A stretch of DNA of 64,000 bases from Desmodesmus armatus (lineage: Eukaryota > Chlorophyta > Chlorophyceae > Sphaeropleales > Scenedesmaceae), in the NCBI GenBank assembly GCA_007449985.2, contig VIIQ02000028.1, positions 528,001 to 592,000 of the forward strand, given 5' to 3'. The position numbers and the translations under genes were made by a program. The notes under the pieces were generated by a model, which made no database searches, had not been told where the DNA came from, and saw nothing but the letters and a program-made list of their open reading frames with translations. Position 1 is the stretch's first letter, and every line of letters begins with the position of its first letter. This document shows positions 35,180 to 46,914 of this stretch, piece after piece.

Positions 35180-36822
35180 GTTTGCTGCTGTGTTGCTGCT
35201 GTTGTCTGTGTTGCTGTACTGCGACAGTGAATGGAGTCCTTCAGCAAAACAATCCAGTCATAGCTTTCTTCTTTCAAAGCATAGCATCAGCAGACGGCCA
35301 CTCACTTCTCAAGAGGGTCGAAGTCAATCAGACGATCCAGACGAGATCAACATCCAGTCCAGCAGCCTTGAGCGGACGGACTAACACGATTCCAGCTTCT
35401 GCAGATCGTCAGTGCTTAGTATTACATTCTATCAATCTTTGAACCTTAGGCGGTCCGGCCTCAAATGCAAAGTTTGTCAGTCACATTGGTCATTGCTGTT
35501 GGTGCTGGTAGAAGTGGGGTTGAGTGTGTGCCACAGCATGAGTGGCACACCAACCCCAACCATGGCTCCTGAGCAGCAACAGCGTCCCTAGAACCCCTTC
35601 AGAACGCAGGTTGGCGATCATGCCAACAAAAAGCCATTGGAGCGTCGAATCCACAAAAGTACAGCAGCGCAGCTGCACATACGACAAGTAGGGCACACCT
35701 ACACCCATTGCAACAACATTGCCACCCACGCACATCAGCAGGTACACACCACTTATCACACCCTTGACCACCCCCACACCTTTGACCACCACCAATGATT
35801 GCTCGAGGCCATTCCCAACCCTCCCAACCACAGTGCATTGCAGCACCCACGGGGCTCAGCAGCGTATCAACGTTGTGCACACCCGCGCCCACTAGCATGG
35901 AATGAGTTGTGCATCTATTGCCCAGGGCTGCCAGCTGAAGCACGCCCGCAAACCACCACATCATGTCGCGTCAGGGTTGTCAGTCGCCGGCCAATCCAGG
36001 CCAGGCACCTAAAGTGTGTATTCGGCCCGCTCCACCCGAAGTCACGTCACAGGGTCACGTCAAGTCCCAGCGCAGCCCATGCAAGCATATCTCCAGTGTC
36101 ACAATCCCAAGCCAATGCAGCAAGCTGCTGTTCCCAAGCGCACCGCAACGCATGCACACATGCGTGCAGCAAAGGTACCTTGCACTGCTGCCTCACAGGC
36201 CGCAGGGTAGTGTGTGCAGTAACAGAAACAGCTAAGCAGTACCTATTGGCAGCGCAGGGTGTGGCAACAACATGAGCCCACCAGGCTGTATGTGGGTTGC
36301 GGTACAGACAATGTCATTGGCAACACCACTAACAGCCCAGCCCAGCGGCCAACAAATGCAGTCACCGGGCCAGGCTGCCACAGCTGCTGCAATGCACACT
36401 CTGTCAGAAGATCCCGCACAACAAACAAGGATGCACAAGCCCATTGCTGGACTCTGTATCATGCAGAAAGACAAAGAATCCACACTGGCGCTGAAAAAGT
36501 GCACGCCTGCGGAGCCCATTCCTTAACAGTCAACCGCATGTGAACAGTCCTTTGGGCCCAAACCGAACACCGTGACTGACAAGGCCAGGGGTTTGCATTG
36601 GCAGCTACCGCAGCACAGGCATGACAGCACACCAACAGGCAGCAGCAAGGGTGCTGCATGCAGCCCCATATGAGCAGTGGCTCACTGGCAGAAACACTTG
36701 GGTGAGCCGACTGTGAGCCATGCCCGTCGTCAGCCCGCATTGGACGCAACACATGTGCGCAGCATATCAGCCCCAGCACTGCTTTGTGGCAAAAGCCAAC
36801 AAAAGGCTGACACCAAGCCCCG

Positions 36823-36898
36823 AGATAAGGGTGCACACATTGCTCTAAGATAAAGGTGCACACATTGCTCAGGCAGATAAGGGTGCACATATTGCAAA
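36823..36898. repeat. Three-copy tandem repeat of about 25 bases
   Basis: Three imperfect units starting AGATAAGGGTGCACACATTG occur at 36823-36846, 36848-36871 and 36875-36898, with one or a few changes each. They are non-coding. Confidence 0.85.
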
Positions 36899-37230
36899 GG
36901 GTGCAGGCCCAGCATGGAGCCACTGCCCAAGTGACACGCAACTGCTCAGCTCAATGCTAGGCTGGGCTAGTACCAAGCCCTGAAAAGTCGGTGTGTGGTC
37001 GTGCACACCCAAACACACCCGACTTCAAACGCAGAATATGGTGGGCCCAACATCCTAGAGGTATAACTACAGACTAAAGCCCCGCCCAGTGCGCACCTGA
37101 AACGATGTTCATCACTGTTCAAGCAGGCTGCACGCGCGGCTGTAGATGCACTAGACAGCGTCTGCTTCATACAAGAACACCACGACAGGGGTTGTCCACA
37201 AGCAGCGATGCACGCGCTCTGTTGTGCTTC

Positions 37231-37270
37231 GCTGAGTCCACCACCCAAAAGGGTGGGTGGTGGACTCAGC
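37231..37270. repeat. Perfect 16-base inverted repeat (hairpin)
   Basis: The arm GCTGAGTCCACCACCC (37231-37246) is the exact reverse complement of 37255-37270, with an 8-base loop. Arms could form a stable stem in RNA or single-stranded DNA. It lies in a gene-free stretch. Confidence 0.9.
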
Positions 37271-38671
37271 ACGTTCTATCGCCCACAGCTGACCAAACCA
37301 CACCAATCCACTGTCAGACACCTGGCCGACAGCTCAGGGAGCACCTGACGTCACAGGGGAGAAAATTGTCACTGGGGATTGAACAACAGGCGACAACCCA
37401 CTTGCAGGCAAGGGACCCCGTAACCCCGTCGCGGCTAATTGCCGCAACTGCACGGCGTGCAGCTGGCCTGGGTGAAAGGCTGGGCAATTTGGTTTGGTAT
37501 CTACAACATGCTGGACCAGTAGCCAGTTCTGTTGGACCCTTGCCCGCAAGGGCTGCAATCCTTGACATCCCAAGGACCATGTCAGCTGAGACAACAAGAG
37601 CCAAAGACAACCTCCAGGCAGCACACCGCAGGCCCCAACATGCCCTGCCTGAAGATGTCTTACACCCCGGGGATGTCCTATGGCCTTCCAACACGTTGCG
37701 CACTGTGCCCGAAGGGCCTCGCTGGTAAGAGCATGCATCAAAGAAGGGTCACTCTCCAACATGGCAGTAAGGTAGGTGCACACAAGCTCAGCGCAATTGC
37801 ACTGGTGCACTGCTCCCTGACACCCCACTGCTGCCAGTGCCCCTCACAAGCAGGGCAAAGGGCGCAATACCTACTGTGTCCCTGCAGTACCCATTGTGTC
37901 CATGCAGGGGCAACGGACACACCCACCTGAAACCTGAGCAGCGCAAGCTGCGCCCAGTAAAGAGCACAGCTGGCCAAGCACTGCACAGATCATGTACAGC
38001 AAGTATAAGCGCACATGCGCCAACATCGCATACCACCTTGCCTCTCCACAATCAACATCAACAGCTGCACACTGCCACAGCGGGCATTCTCACGGCTGCA
38101 GGATCCGCATACGTAGGGGCGTATTGCCGGAGACAGCAGTCTCAGAGCACCAACGTGTTGGCACGCACATAACAGCAGTGATAAAGTAATTTCAACCCCT
38201 ACCTAGCAGTGACAAGCAGGCCGTGCCATGCCCATGGGCAGGAAGCCACGTCCAGACAGCCTGGGTTTAGGATGTTGCCCCCACAACAGCACCCATGAAC
38301 ATGAACAAGCAAAGCTCCACTGTCCGGTGATCGGTCAGGAGGTGGTCCATCGCCAAATTCCAAGTCAAGTTTGAAAACCAGGGACGTATTTGCAATGCGC
38401 TAGCAAGCAACAGAGGCAAGTGTCCGGAATGTCCCCACACCCATCATTCCCCACTCATAACCCCATTCTGCGCATCAGCAGAAGGTTGGAAACAGGACAC
38501 AGACCCGACACGCCCCCTAAACATAGGCCAACTGCACAAGGCAACAAATGGCATCATTCCAACCCATTGCTGCACTACACACATGCGCTGCCATGGCAGA
38601 GCACACGCTGTCGCAAGCGACGCAGCATTCACGACAGCCACACCTGGCAACACACAGGAAGCATCAACCAG

Positions 38672-38676
38672 TTACA
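38672..38676 (-). terminator. TGTAA polyadenylation signal, F-box-like gene
   Basis: A minus-strand TGTAA lies 184 bases past the stop at 38860. Spacing is plausible for a green-algal poly(A) site. Confidence 0.4.
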
Positions 38677-38859
38677 CATGCTACAGCCTGTCTTACGCAT
38701 GACAGGGTACTGCAGCAACATGCGCAAGGCACCCTGCCCCAACATCACGCTGTGTGCCCTCCACCGTACCCCAACAAATCCCGCCATTTCTACACCCATG
38801 CAACTGAAAAACACACCACCACACTACACCTCTCATGACGGCTTCACGCTGCCAGGCGT

Positions 38860-41411
38860 TCAGCCGCGCCGCCCTGCCAAGGGTGGCAGCAGCCCATAGT
38901 GCTGCAGCAGCTGCTCCGCCTTGTGCTGAACCACCCAGAACGCAAAGCCCTGGTCAAACCTGAACTCCGGGTCCTCAGGCACCTGCCACACAGCTGCCTT
39001 GCTCACAGTGACAGCACACACCGGGCGCGAGCTTCCCTCCTTCTTCACCCCCAACGGGCTGCCGGCACTGCTGCCGCTGCCACCGCCAGCAGCACCACCA
39101 CCACTGCTGGCCCCATTGACTGCAGGACCGCTGCTGGTGTGGCCGCCTGTGCTGCCGCTGCTTGCACTGCTGCCGTGGCTGCGAATGCCTGCAGGCAGCA
39201 GCCGGTTGAGCCAGCTGAGCATGGGCTTGGGTTTCCAGCACACCCGCCCTGCCAGCTCCAGGCGCTCGATCCCACGTGGCTTCTTGTTGCGCGTTGCTTC
39301 ATCAATGTAGCGAGGGTCTGAGACATAAGACCCTACCCCCTGGGAGAGGTCCAGGCAGAGCCGTGGCCTGCCGATGCTGCCTCCTGAGCTGCTGCTGGTA
39401 GTGCTGGTAGTGCCGTCTTTGAAGCTGGCACCCGACAGAGACGACACAGCAGAGCACAGCGCTGCGCTGTGCGCTATGCTCATGCCGCTGCTGGAGCTGC
39501 TTGCTGCAAAGCTGTAGTTATCCCAGTTCGAGTCCTGCGCAGTGCAGCCGCTGCTGCTCGCACAGCTGCTGCTGCTGGCAAGGCTGCCGCTGCTGCCTGC
39601 TGCAGGGAGCTTGGGTGCTGCAAGGGTGCAGGGGTGCAGGTACCAGGCTGCTACAGGAAAGAGGTAGCTGATCTCAAGCGCCAGCAGCTTGGGTTGGCCC
39701 GGCTCCAGCTTGATACAGCCCTGGTACCACTCGTGCTGGGGGGAGGTCACCCTGCGGCCAAGCATCAGCACACGTGTGTGAACAGGGCGGCTGATTAACG
39801 CGCTTCCTTGGGGCATAGATTGACAGGGAGCATGCACAGATATTATGTTTTGTAGGAGATTTTACAGATCTGCTGCAGTAGGATCTGTACCCAGGTTCTT
39901 GGGTTGCTGACCTGGCTGCTGCGAGGTAAACCCTGTAAGTATTGTGTGCTGCAAGCCTACTGGCAGCAGCGCACTTGCAGTGCAACTACTTGGGCAGCTA
40001 CGACAACATCAGCGCAGTGCAAACTGGAACTGCAAGCACCCTGAGACACAGTCGGCTCAACTCCTTGAAAGCTGATCGGTTGTCGCCAACCATATGCAGC
40101 CTAACTTCTTTATGCTAGGCCAGTTGCTAGGTCAGCTGCTGTGCAGTCCAGACCAACAGATGCCGAAAAGATCCCAAAGACATGCAACAAACACATCAGC
40201 GCCCTCACCTGCCGCTTGCATCTACAGTGATCTCCACAGTCCTGCCGTCCAGTGTGAAGCTCAGCACAGTGACACAGTCATGCCAACCACCCGACTTCTG
40301 CTCACGCGCGCCCAGCTCGGTGGCGGGCGCAGGCTGTTGGAACAGCAGCTCAAAGGTGAGCAGCACCCCATGCGGGAAGGCTGCAGGTGTGAGGCGCCGA
40401 GCGTCCAACTGCCAGGGGCCTGCTTGGGCCCTTTCCAGGCAAGTCCACACCTGGCGCCAGTCAAACCTATGGGGGAGGGACGGTGGACAGGAAACAGTAT
40501 GCATTTGATCAAGTGTGCATTGCCTTCTCTAGGTACTGTGCGCACACACAGTGCAGATGCTGGTGTTGGGTGTGTGATGATAGTGCGCTGGAGTGTGTAT
40601 GGTATGGCAGAAGTCTGACACATCTGAGCGCACAAGGTGGGCCAAAAGATCTTGTAACCGACGGCTGCTGCACTGTTGAGGTTGGCAGAACCGCTCCCTA
40701 CACTGCTGCAGGGCAGACCCCTTGCTGCAGCTGTTTTTGCGTGGTTTTTTTTGCTCACCTGTCCTTGACACCACCGGGAACCTTGTGGATGGTGGGCAGG
40801 GAACAGCTGCTGTTGTCTGCTGCAAGGATACCTGTCACCTGTGGTCCCCGCGCTGCGGGGATGCTGTCACCCTGCGAGACCTCACCCACGTCCAGACTGA
40901 GTGCTGCTGCCTGCTGCTTGAGTGCCAGGGTCTGGGAGCTGCTGCTGCTGTGCTGCTGGGGCGGCAGGCAAGTGCCGAGGGGCGAGGTGTCCTGCCGCAG
41001 GGCTGGCGGTTGCAACTGCCGGCCCCCTGCGCCCTGCAGTTGGTGCAGCAGGCGTGTGCTGCTTGGGTCTGCAGCCAGCCAGGACTCTACCTTGGGGGCC
41101 CAGTGCTGACAGGCCACCAGAATGTTGCACAGGAGGCGCCTGCTGCACATCTTGAGGTGTGCCACGTCCTGTTGCTGGCAGGCGCGCAGGACATGGTACA
41201 GCACATCAGGCTGCAGGTCCTCCAACGTTGCTGGTGCGTCCAAGGGGTCCCACTGAGAGTCAAGAGTGCTGCAGTCTGCTGCACTGCTGCTCAGGGTGGA
41301 ACACTGGTGGGGGTGTTGACCAGCTCCTGGGCAGCAGCACCGGCCACGCCCAACCGCAGTGGGGCACACGCCGTCAGAGATGCCTGTGGTCGATGCGCAT
41401 CCCGGAGACAT
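38860..41411 (-). CDS. F-box-like protein with an unassigned C-terminal domain
   Basis: Three exons in phase, 40759-41411, 40209-40466 and 38860-39751, encode 600 residues. Residues about 55-105 (LEDLQPDVLYHVLRACQQ, then HLKMCSRRLLCNILVACQHWAPKVESW) resemble an F-box: a Leu-Pro/Asp-Val-Leu start, then a Cys/Arg helix and a Trp. F-box proteins link substrates to SCF ubiquitin ligases through SKP1. The middle exon encodes FDWRQVWTCLERAQAGPWQLDARRLTP and a beta-rich segment. The last exon has GCIKLEPGQPKLLALEISYLF, CLDLSQGVGSYVSDPRYID and WQVPEDPEFRFDQGFAFWVVQHK, separated by Ser/Gly linkers; I do not recognise this domain. Start choice: first in-frame ATG of the exon, with no upstream alternative checked by homology. 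The F-box call is a weak match and rests on inspection only. Confidence 0.68.
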
Positions 41412-42321
41412 CTCAGCTGCTGAAGCAGGTCAGGGAAGTTGCTCGTTCACGTCCTGGTGCAGTGGCAACGCGGCTGGTGTGGACGTTTGACAGCAACATC
41501 ACGGCAAACATGGCTTAGAAACCATGGATGACTGTGCCCAGGGCTTCAAGGGCTGCCAAGCAGAGCAAGAGAGCAGAAGCGGAAGACTTGGCTTCCCTAG
41601 AAAGACGAGGAGGTCGACAAATGCGTCAAAGAAATAGACCAACGTCAAAACGCCAATGCGCTGGGGTTGATATGCTCTGGAGACGCTACGGGTTGAGCGA
41701 AGCACTGATCTCCCTTGTCTGTTGTTCCCCTGGAGCGCTGCCGTTGTCACGGCAGGTTACAGTGAAACAATAACCCACAATATCTGACTCAATATTATGT
41801 TTTCTGCGTTCAAAGAAAGAGAGTCCTGTGCTGACACATCAGGGACAGTACAACAGAAAGTATGGGTCACGATCCTTCACCCAACAAGGTCTTGGTGTTT
41901 GCTTCTGCTGCAGGTTCAGCTTGATTCGCAGCAGGCATCCCATTACAGAGCATCGACCCTGCTCAGGTGGTGTCCAGTGCTTGCCCTGCAGCACTCTGCA
42001 TACCCAAGGTGTACAGCCTAATAACCATAACCAGTATTTCTGTGTCAGGTAAGCATCTTTATCAACCGAAATATGCAATGCATCCTATGACATCCGACCA
42101 AAGCCACTCCCCTGGTTAGACCACCGTGCCAGGCTGCCGCTCCAAGCTTGTTCGGCTATCAACTTTGATCTGACGGGCGCAGGTAAGCCACAGTATCGCA
42201 GATCTGCGAACTGGTCAAGGTCAACGGGCTGTAGCATTAGGTCCGTATTTTTGTGTTTGTGACAAGTGCGCGGAGACCTTCAACTTCATTCATTCAATGC
42301 TACACTGTTTTCAAATACTCA
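41412..42321. promoter_or_regulatory. Upstream region between the divergent F-box-like gene and its unidentified neighbour
   Basis: A 910-base gap separates two head-to-head start codons. It should hold both promoters and leaders. No conserved motif was recognised. A further 5' exon of the plus-strand gene could be hidden here. Confidence 0.4.
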
Positions 42322-43008
42322 ATGGAGCAATGTATCGCGGCTGATGATGCCATCTATGGAGACAGCAGTAGACCAGCCAGACAGGCGGTAGGTGGCATCC
42401 TGCCCTATCATGTGGCATCAATAACGGTTATGTAGCTCAATAAAGTGTTGTTGGTGTGTAGGCAGGGCCATGGCCGTCTGTCCTTTGCTGCTGCCCTCCA
42501 GCCCCTCGATGTTCCTGCTGACACTGCAACAACCGTATTCCGTACAAGGTAAGATGTATGAGCAACTCATCAACATAACTGTAAAGGGATGTTTGACAGC
42601 ACGGAGGCAACATGTGGCACTGCTGGCCAGAAACCATGCAGGGTTGTGCTGTGTAAGGCCCCCATGAGCTTGCTGCTCCTACTGCTGATAAGCTGCCCCC
42701 AAATGCATTTCAGGGATCTCCCAAAGCACGACTAAATTCAAATCTGTTTGTGTGCCACTGCAGTGCCCTCATTGCAGCCACACCACACATCCCTGTAAAC
42801 AGAAAGCTGGTGACAGACAGATGCAGGAGTCATGTCATCGCAAGACCCAGGAGCTCAGCAGCAGCAGCTGCAGCACAGCTAGACTTACAGGGACCCCAGC
42901 AAGTAGGCTGGCCAGATAGGTGAGCAGTGATGGGGGGCAAGGGGGGCACAATGCAGCTGACCTGGCCGACCCAGCACCAGGGCAATAGCCGCAGCAAAAA
43001 AAATAGCC

Positions 43009-43040
<32 letters not shown>

Positions 43041-46000
43041 GAGGTTGACTGCCTGCAGTAGTCCCTCCTGCACAGGGTGGCTCAGGGGTGTTAAACCAGG
43101 CACCATATCCAGCAGTGGGCATAGGTCATCAACCTCATTTGTGTCTGCCAGCCCTGGACTGTGTGTGATGCAATGGGCATGCCGACAAGCGGACGCAGTG
43201 AGCCAGCCATGGCATCTGCACTCGTGAACCCCATGTGCCACAGCCTGGCGACAGTAAGCTGCCCACTTGCCTCATTGGTTGAGGCTGGTGCTGCATCCTC
43301 AGCACATCATGTGAAAGCCTGCAAGTTGCACCCACCGCCTGCAATTGATGCGGAAACACTGTCTTTGTGGTCCTGGTCGCTGCTCTTGTTGCTGCTGCAG
43401 GTGTGCTACTGCTCCCCAGCCATTGCGGAGGGCAGCATCGCCACTCTTTGCGCGGGAGTACATCCCACTTGCAGCAGCAGCAGCCTCAGCACGCAGAACA
43501 GGGACGTCCCTGTCAGCATCTCTAGGTGCTGGAAGCCTACAGCTGCAGGCTGCAAGGCCGGGCAGCGCCTGTGCAGCTGCTGTGCCGCCTGTGCTGCAGT
43601 TTGAGGGTTGGTGGTTGCGGCTAGGGCCAGGCGGCAGCAGTCAGAAGTGCAGTGTGCACCTCTCCTACCATACGGACACAGAACCAGCAGCGTTCTTTGT
43701 CAGGTGGGTGTGGCCACATGTTGGTGTGGCGTTATCTGGACATGTTACCATTCTGGTTTACTAGGTTGGCACTGGGACTACGAAGTAGTTCTTCTTCGAT
43801 GTCTATGCAATGTGGCCAAGCATGGTGTATGTTCAAAAGTGTGAGGTCACCGGTTGGGGTATGGTACAGATCGCCGCTGAGGCCCCACAGTGGGTGTGCT
43901 GTGCCTGCATTCTGCATAATTAAGGTGTTGTGGGTGCTTGCATCCTGCAGGGGAGAGCTGGACAACAGCAGCAGCAGAGAACCCTACTGCAGATGTACTG
44001 CATGTGCTGCGCAAGCCAGCAGCGCTGGTGGCACCAGCGACACAACCGCCCAGCGCACACACACAAGCAGCAGCAGCAGCAGCAGCAGGCTTCACACAAC
44101 AATGCAGCCCAGCCGCAGCCGTTGCAGCACTGCTGTCCCAGCGTGCAGCAGAGGTGGCAGCAGTGGCAGCAGTGGCGGCTGCACTGCAGTGCTGCCACCG
44201 CAGGGTGCCTGGCTGTGTGTGACGGGGTCGTCAGGGCAGCCGTTGGACCAGTGGGATCTGCATGTGGGCGCTGAACTCAACTTGCTGGGAAGGAAGGTGG
44301 TGCTCAAGAGGGTGAGTGCAGGAGACGAGGCGGCAAACAACCGCCGGTCGCGGCGCAGCAGTGCATGCCTTGCGGACACTCAGTGTTGCGGCAACACCTG
44401 GTCGCTGCCCGGGGGCTGGTGCTTGATGAGTGGGTCAGCCATCACAGCCAGCCACTGCACGCTGGGCCGCGGCTCATCTGCAGCTTGGGGGCCAGCACAG
44501 CAATCATGTTGCTTGCAGCATACCCAACTGCCCTCAGAATTGTGCTGAGGCTGATGAAGGGCTCCTGCAGTGGGTGGACACTGAACTGCAGTCCTGTTGA
44601 CAGGACCTGCACCTGATGGATGCGAGCACCATGGTAGAAGGACTATGTGGTACCAAACTCAAGGGCCTGGCCATTGCCAATGCGGTTGACATGGCCAGCG
44701 CACTATCCTCTTGTGTAGCTGTGCACTGAAGAGCGCTCTGCTGGTTATGAGGGCCTGACAGCAACCACTCCACAACCTTAGCAAGACACATATGGTATTG
44801 TGCTGCATTTGCAGGCGTCCTGTGCGACTATGGCATGGCTGGATGCGTGGGCCAAGCTGTTGCTGCAGCACCAAAGCGTCCTGGAACAGCAGCTGGCAAA
44901 GTTTGCCCCTGTGGTCCCTGGCCAAGGCCTGGTGTGGCACACACCGCAGCGTACGGACTGGAGCAGACCGGGAACACCCTTGAACCCTACTGGCGGCAGG
45001 GTGAGTGGACAGTGCCAGGTGTGCTCAGCACAGTGCCAGGCTGGCATTTAACAGCACTGCGTTCAGAGGATCATCCACTGAGAGATATAGCACTGAAGTG
45101 CCAGGCACTCAGCGTCAGAGTCACCTGCCACCTGCCACTGGCCTGTACAGATGTACTCCATGTGTCTGTGCACCTGCTTGACAGGTCAACCTGCGGCACC
45201 TGCGTGAGAGTGTGGCGCTACTGGCGGCACGCCTGCGCCAGCACAAGGCTGATGTGACGCTGCCCCCAGAGCTGCAGGAACTGACACCCCAGGTGAGGCT
45301 GCTGACAGCTTGGATTGCTGATGACGCTGAGGGCCACAAGGACCAGGGACCAGCACATTCAGACTCTGAATGTAGGGCAGCCCTAGCAGTGTGAGTCGGA
45401 GTGTAGTGCAGCCCTAGCAGTGTGTGCTATCGTGCCCGTGTTGCACAAGGCACGGCAGATGGCTTGCAAGCGCTTGTGGCAGAGTATAGTTGTGGCATGT
45501 AGAAACACACGTGATGCTTGTTTGGCCAATGCAACCGGGAACTTCCCAGTTGCATTGGCCAAGCAACCACTGGTTGGCACTGGTGTGGCACATGCCCTTT
45601 GCATGTGTGCCCATGTGTGCATGTGCTGCCGCAGCAGTTGGCAACTCTGCAGGAAGGTAGAAAACAACACTGTGTGTTGTTATGCAGGGGCCCCTGAACT
45701 GGTCCTCGGATGCAGAGCCACAAGTGCTGTTTGCTGAGCCCTTCACGCCAGCACCCAGGCACTCCTCAAGCACACAGCTGCTGCAACGGGACTTCTCGCG
45801 GCTTGGTCAACACGGTAAGCACACAGCTGGGTGAGCAGGCACTGGATGTCAGTCTAGGGCCCTGCTTTGGTGGTTGGTGACTCGTATGCATGTCCATGTG
45901 CAGAAGGAGACTGCTTGAAGTGTGCGTATCCAACCGAGAAGATCCGACCACCGTGACGTACTGCGTGTATTACACACACATGCGTACTGCACGTACACAG

Positions 46001-46220
46001 ACATGCTGTGCCAAATATGTATGCTGCTGCTGCAGGTGCTTTGAAGCAGCAGCTGCCCAGTCTGGGCACCACGCCTGGTGCTGACCGGGTCCCCACCAAT
46101 GGTACCAGCCTGTGGAACTGGCTGCAGAGCATACCCCTGGCCGCCAGCGCTGCAAAGGACGCCTACAGGGGTGGCGAACAGCTATACGCACCCAGGCTGC
46201 AGATTCAGCCACAGCTGTAA
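42322..46220 (+). CDS. Unidentified multi-exon protein
   Basis: I do not recognise this gene. Well-supported, in-phase exons are 42322-42387, 42466-42548, 42764-42919, 43059 to about 43222, 43401-43703, 43951-44311, 44815-45000, 45185-45292, 45688-45814 and 46036-46220 (stop TAA 46218-46220). Between 44312 and 44750 the model is unresolved: one frame encodes LRQHLVAARGLVLDEW, another encodes QWVDTELQ, an in-frame TGA, then MDASTMVEGLCGTKLKGLAIANA. Visible features are LDQWDLHVGAELNLLGRKVVLK (split here as two blocks, LDQWDLHVG and AELNLLGRKVVLK), a helical stretch WLDAWAKLLLQHQSVLEQQL, and LRHLRESVALLAARLRQHK, suggesting coiled coils. Ser/Ala tracts arise from CAG repeats. The C-terminus is WNWLQSIPLAASAAKDAYRG. 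It could be a cytoskeletal or ciliary coiled-coil protein, but that is speculation. It reads toward the Pumilio gene on the same strand. Confidence 0.55.
43010..43039. repeat. (CAG)10 microsatellite
   Basis: Ten uninterrupted CAG triplets lie in an intron of the unidentified gene, just before the acceptor at 43058. It is preceded by a duplicated AATAGCCGCAGCA motif around an A8 run. Confidence 0.9.
45371..45424. repeat. Two-copy 23-base direct repeat
   Basis: Units at 45371-45393 and 45402-45424 share TGTAG-GCAGCCCTAGCAGTGTG with one difference, period 31. They lie in the intron 45293-45687. Confidence 0.8.
45518..45566. repeat. Intronic hairpin of about 20 base pairs
   Basis: Arm TTGGCCAATGCAAC (45522-45535) is exactly complementary to 45549-45562. 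The inner GGGAA-C-TTCCC adds five pairs after one mismatch, and outer bases add three more after a G-T pair. It lies within the intron 45293-45687 of the unidentified gene. Confidence 0.85.
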
Positions 46221-46914
46221 TACAGTGCAGCCCATTTCCGCGTGATGCTGAGGGCGAAAATGCTGTAGCTGCCGCGATGCAGCATAAAGGCTGTGGAAGA
46301 CTGTTTTTTGGGGAGATGAAAAGCTGGGTAGGTCATGTGGGGTGCAGCTTTTACAGACAGGCAGGCAGTGGGGTATTCGTGATGTGTATCTGTTTCGTTC
46401 GTGTTTGTGATGAAGTGGCACATGACCTCAGGCCCCTCAATTGTGTCCCATCACCGTTCACAGGCGTGAGAGCCAGTGACTTCGCAGCCCCACTGCACCC
46501 AAGCTCACTGTGCTTCCACTCCCCCTGCCATTTAGGACACACTCTTCAGGCGCAGTGTGACCTTTAGGCACCGAGAGGTCATGTGCTGGTGGCATGTGCG
46601 GCACTGTAACTGCAAGCAGAGTTGGAGTGGGGTGTGCTTTGCAGCACTGCTGGGTGTTTGGGAGAACCTGAGCGTCAGCAGCCGCACTAACATGTTTATT
46701 TTGTTCTGATTCATATAGTATCCAGGGCCATCGTGAAAGTCTCGTCTTAGCAAGTCAAACCTCAATTTTGCAAACCGCGGGTCTCATAGGGAACGCCTGG
46801 GGCGGACTTGGGCTGCTCAAGCAATGTGTTTCTCTACGCCGACGTCTATGCATGTGCGCGCTGTTATGAGTTGGTAGCCACGCAGGCACAGCAGCAGGCA
46901 GCAGCAGTAGCCAA
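46221..46914. other. Gap between unidentified gene and Pumilio gene
   Basis: Both genes are on the plus strand. This 694-base stretch holds the upstream gene's 3' end, with TGTAA at 46605-46609, and the Pumilio promoter and leader. No other feature is supported. Confidence 0.5.
46605..46609 (+). terminator. TGTAA polyadenylation signal
   Basis: Sense-strand TGTAA lies 385 bases past the stop at 46220. It is the first such pentamer after the stop apart from one overlapping the stop codon. Confidence 0.4.

Larger units (their letters stand above)
35180..38859. other. 3.7 kb gene-free region between NUP133 and the F-box-like gene
   Basis: Both neighbours are on the minus strand, so this region holds the F-box-like gene's 3' flank and the NUP133 promoter. 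No exon with family similarity or consistent splicing was found. From about 35.5 to 38.8 kb the plus strand is CA-rich, meaning TG-rich on the minus strand, the same sense-strand bias seen after other genes. Short repeats and a perfect inverted repeat are listed separately. Confidence 0.5.

Noticed and set aside
42835..43241. Minus-strand open frame with a hydrophobic Ala tract and IFFAAAIALVLG, resembling a membrane protein
   Set aside because: The Ala run is the (CAG)10 microsatellite read in another frame, no splice partners fit, and the plus-strand exons 42764-42919 and 43059 onward explain the region with consistent phase.
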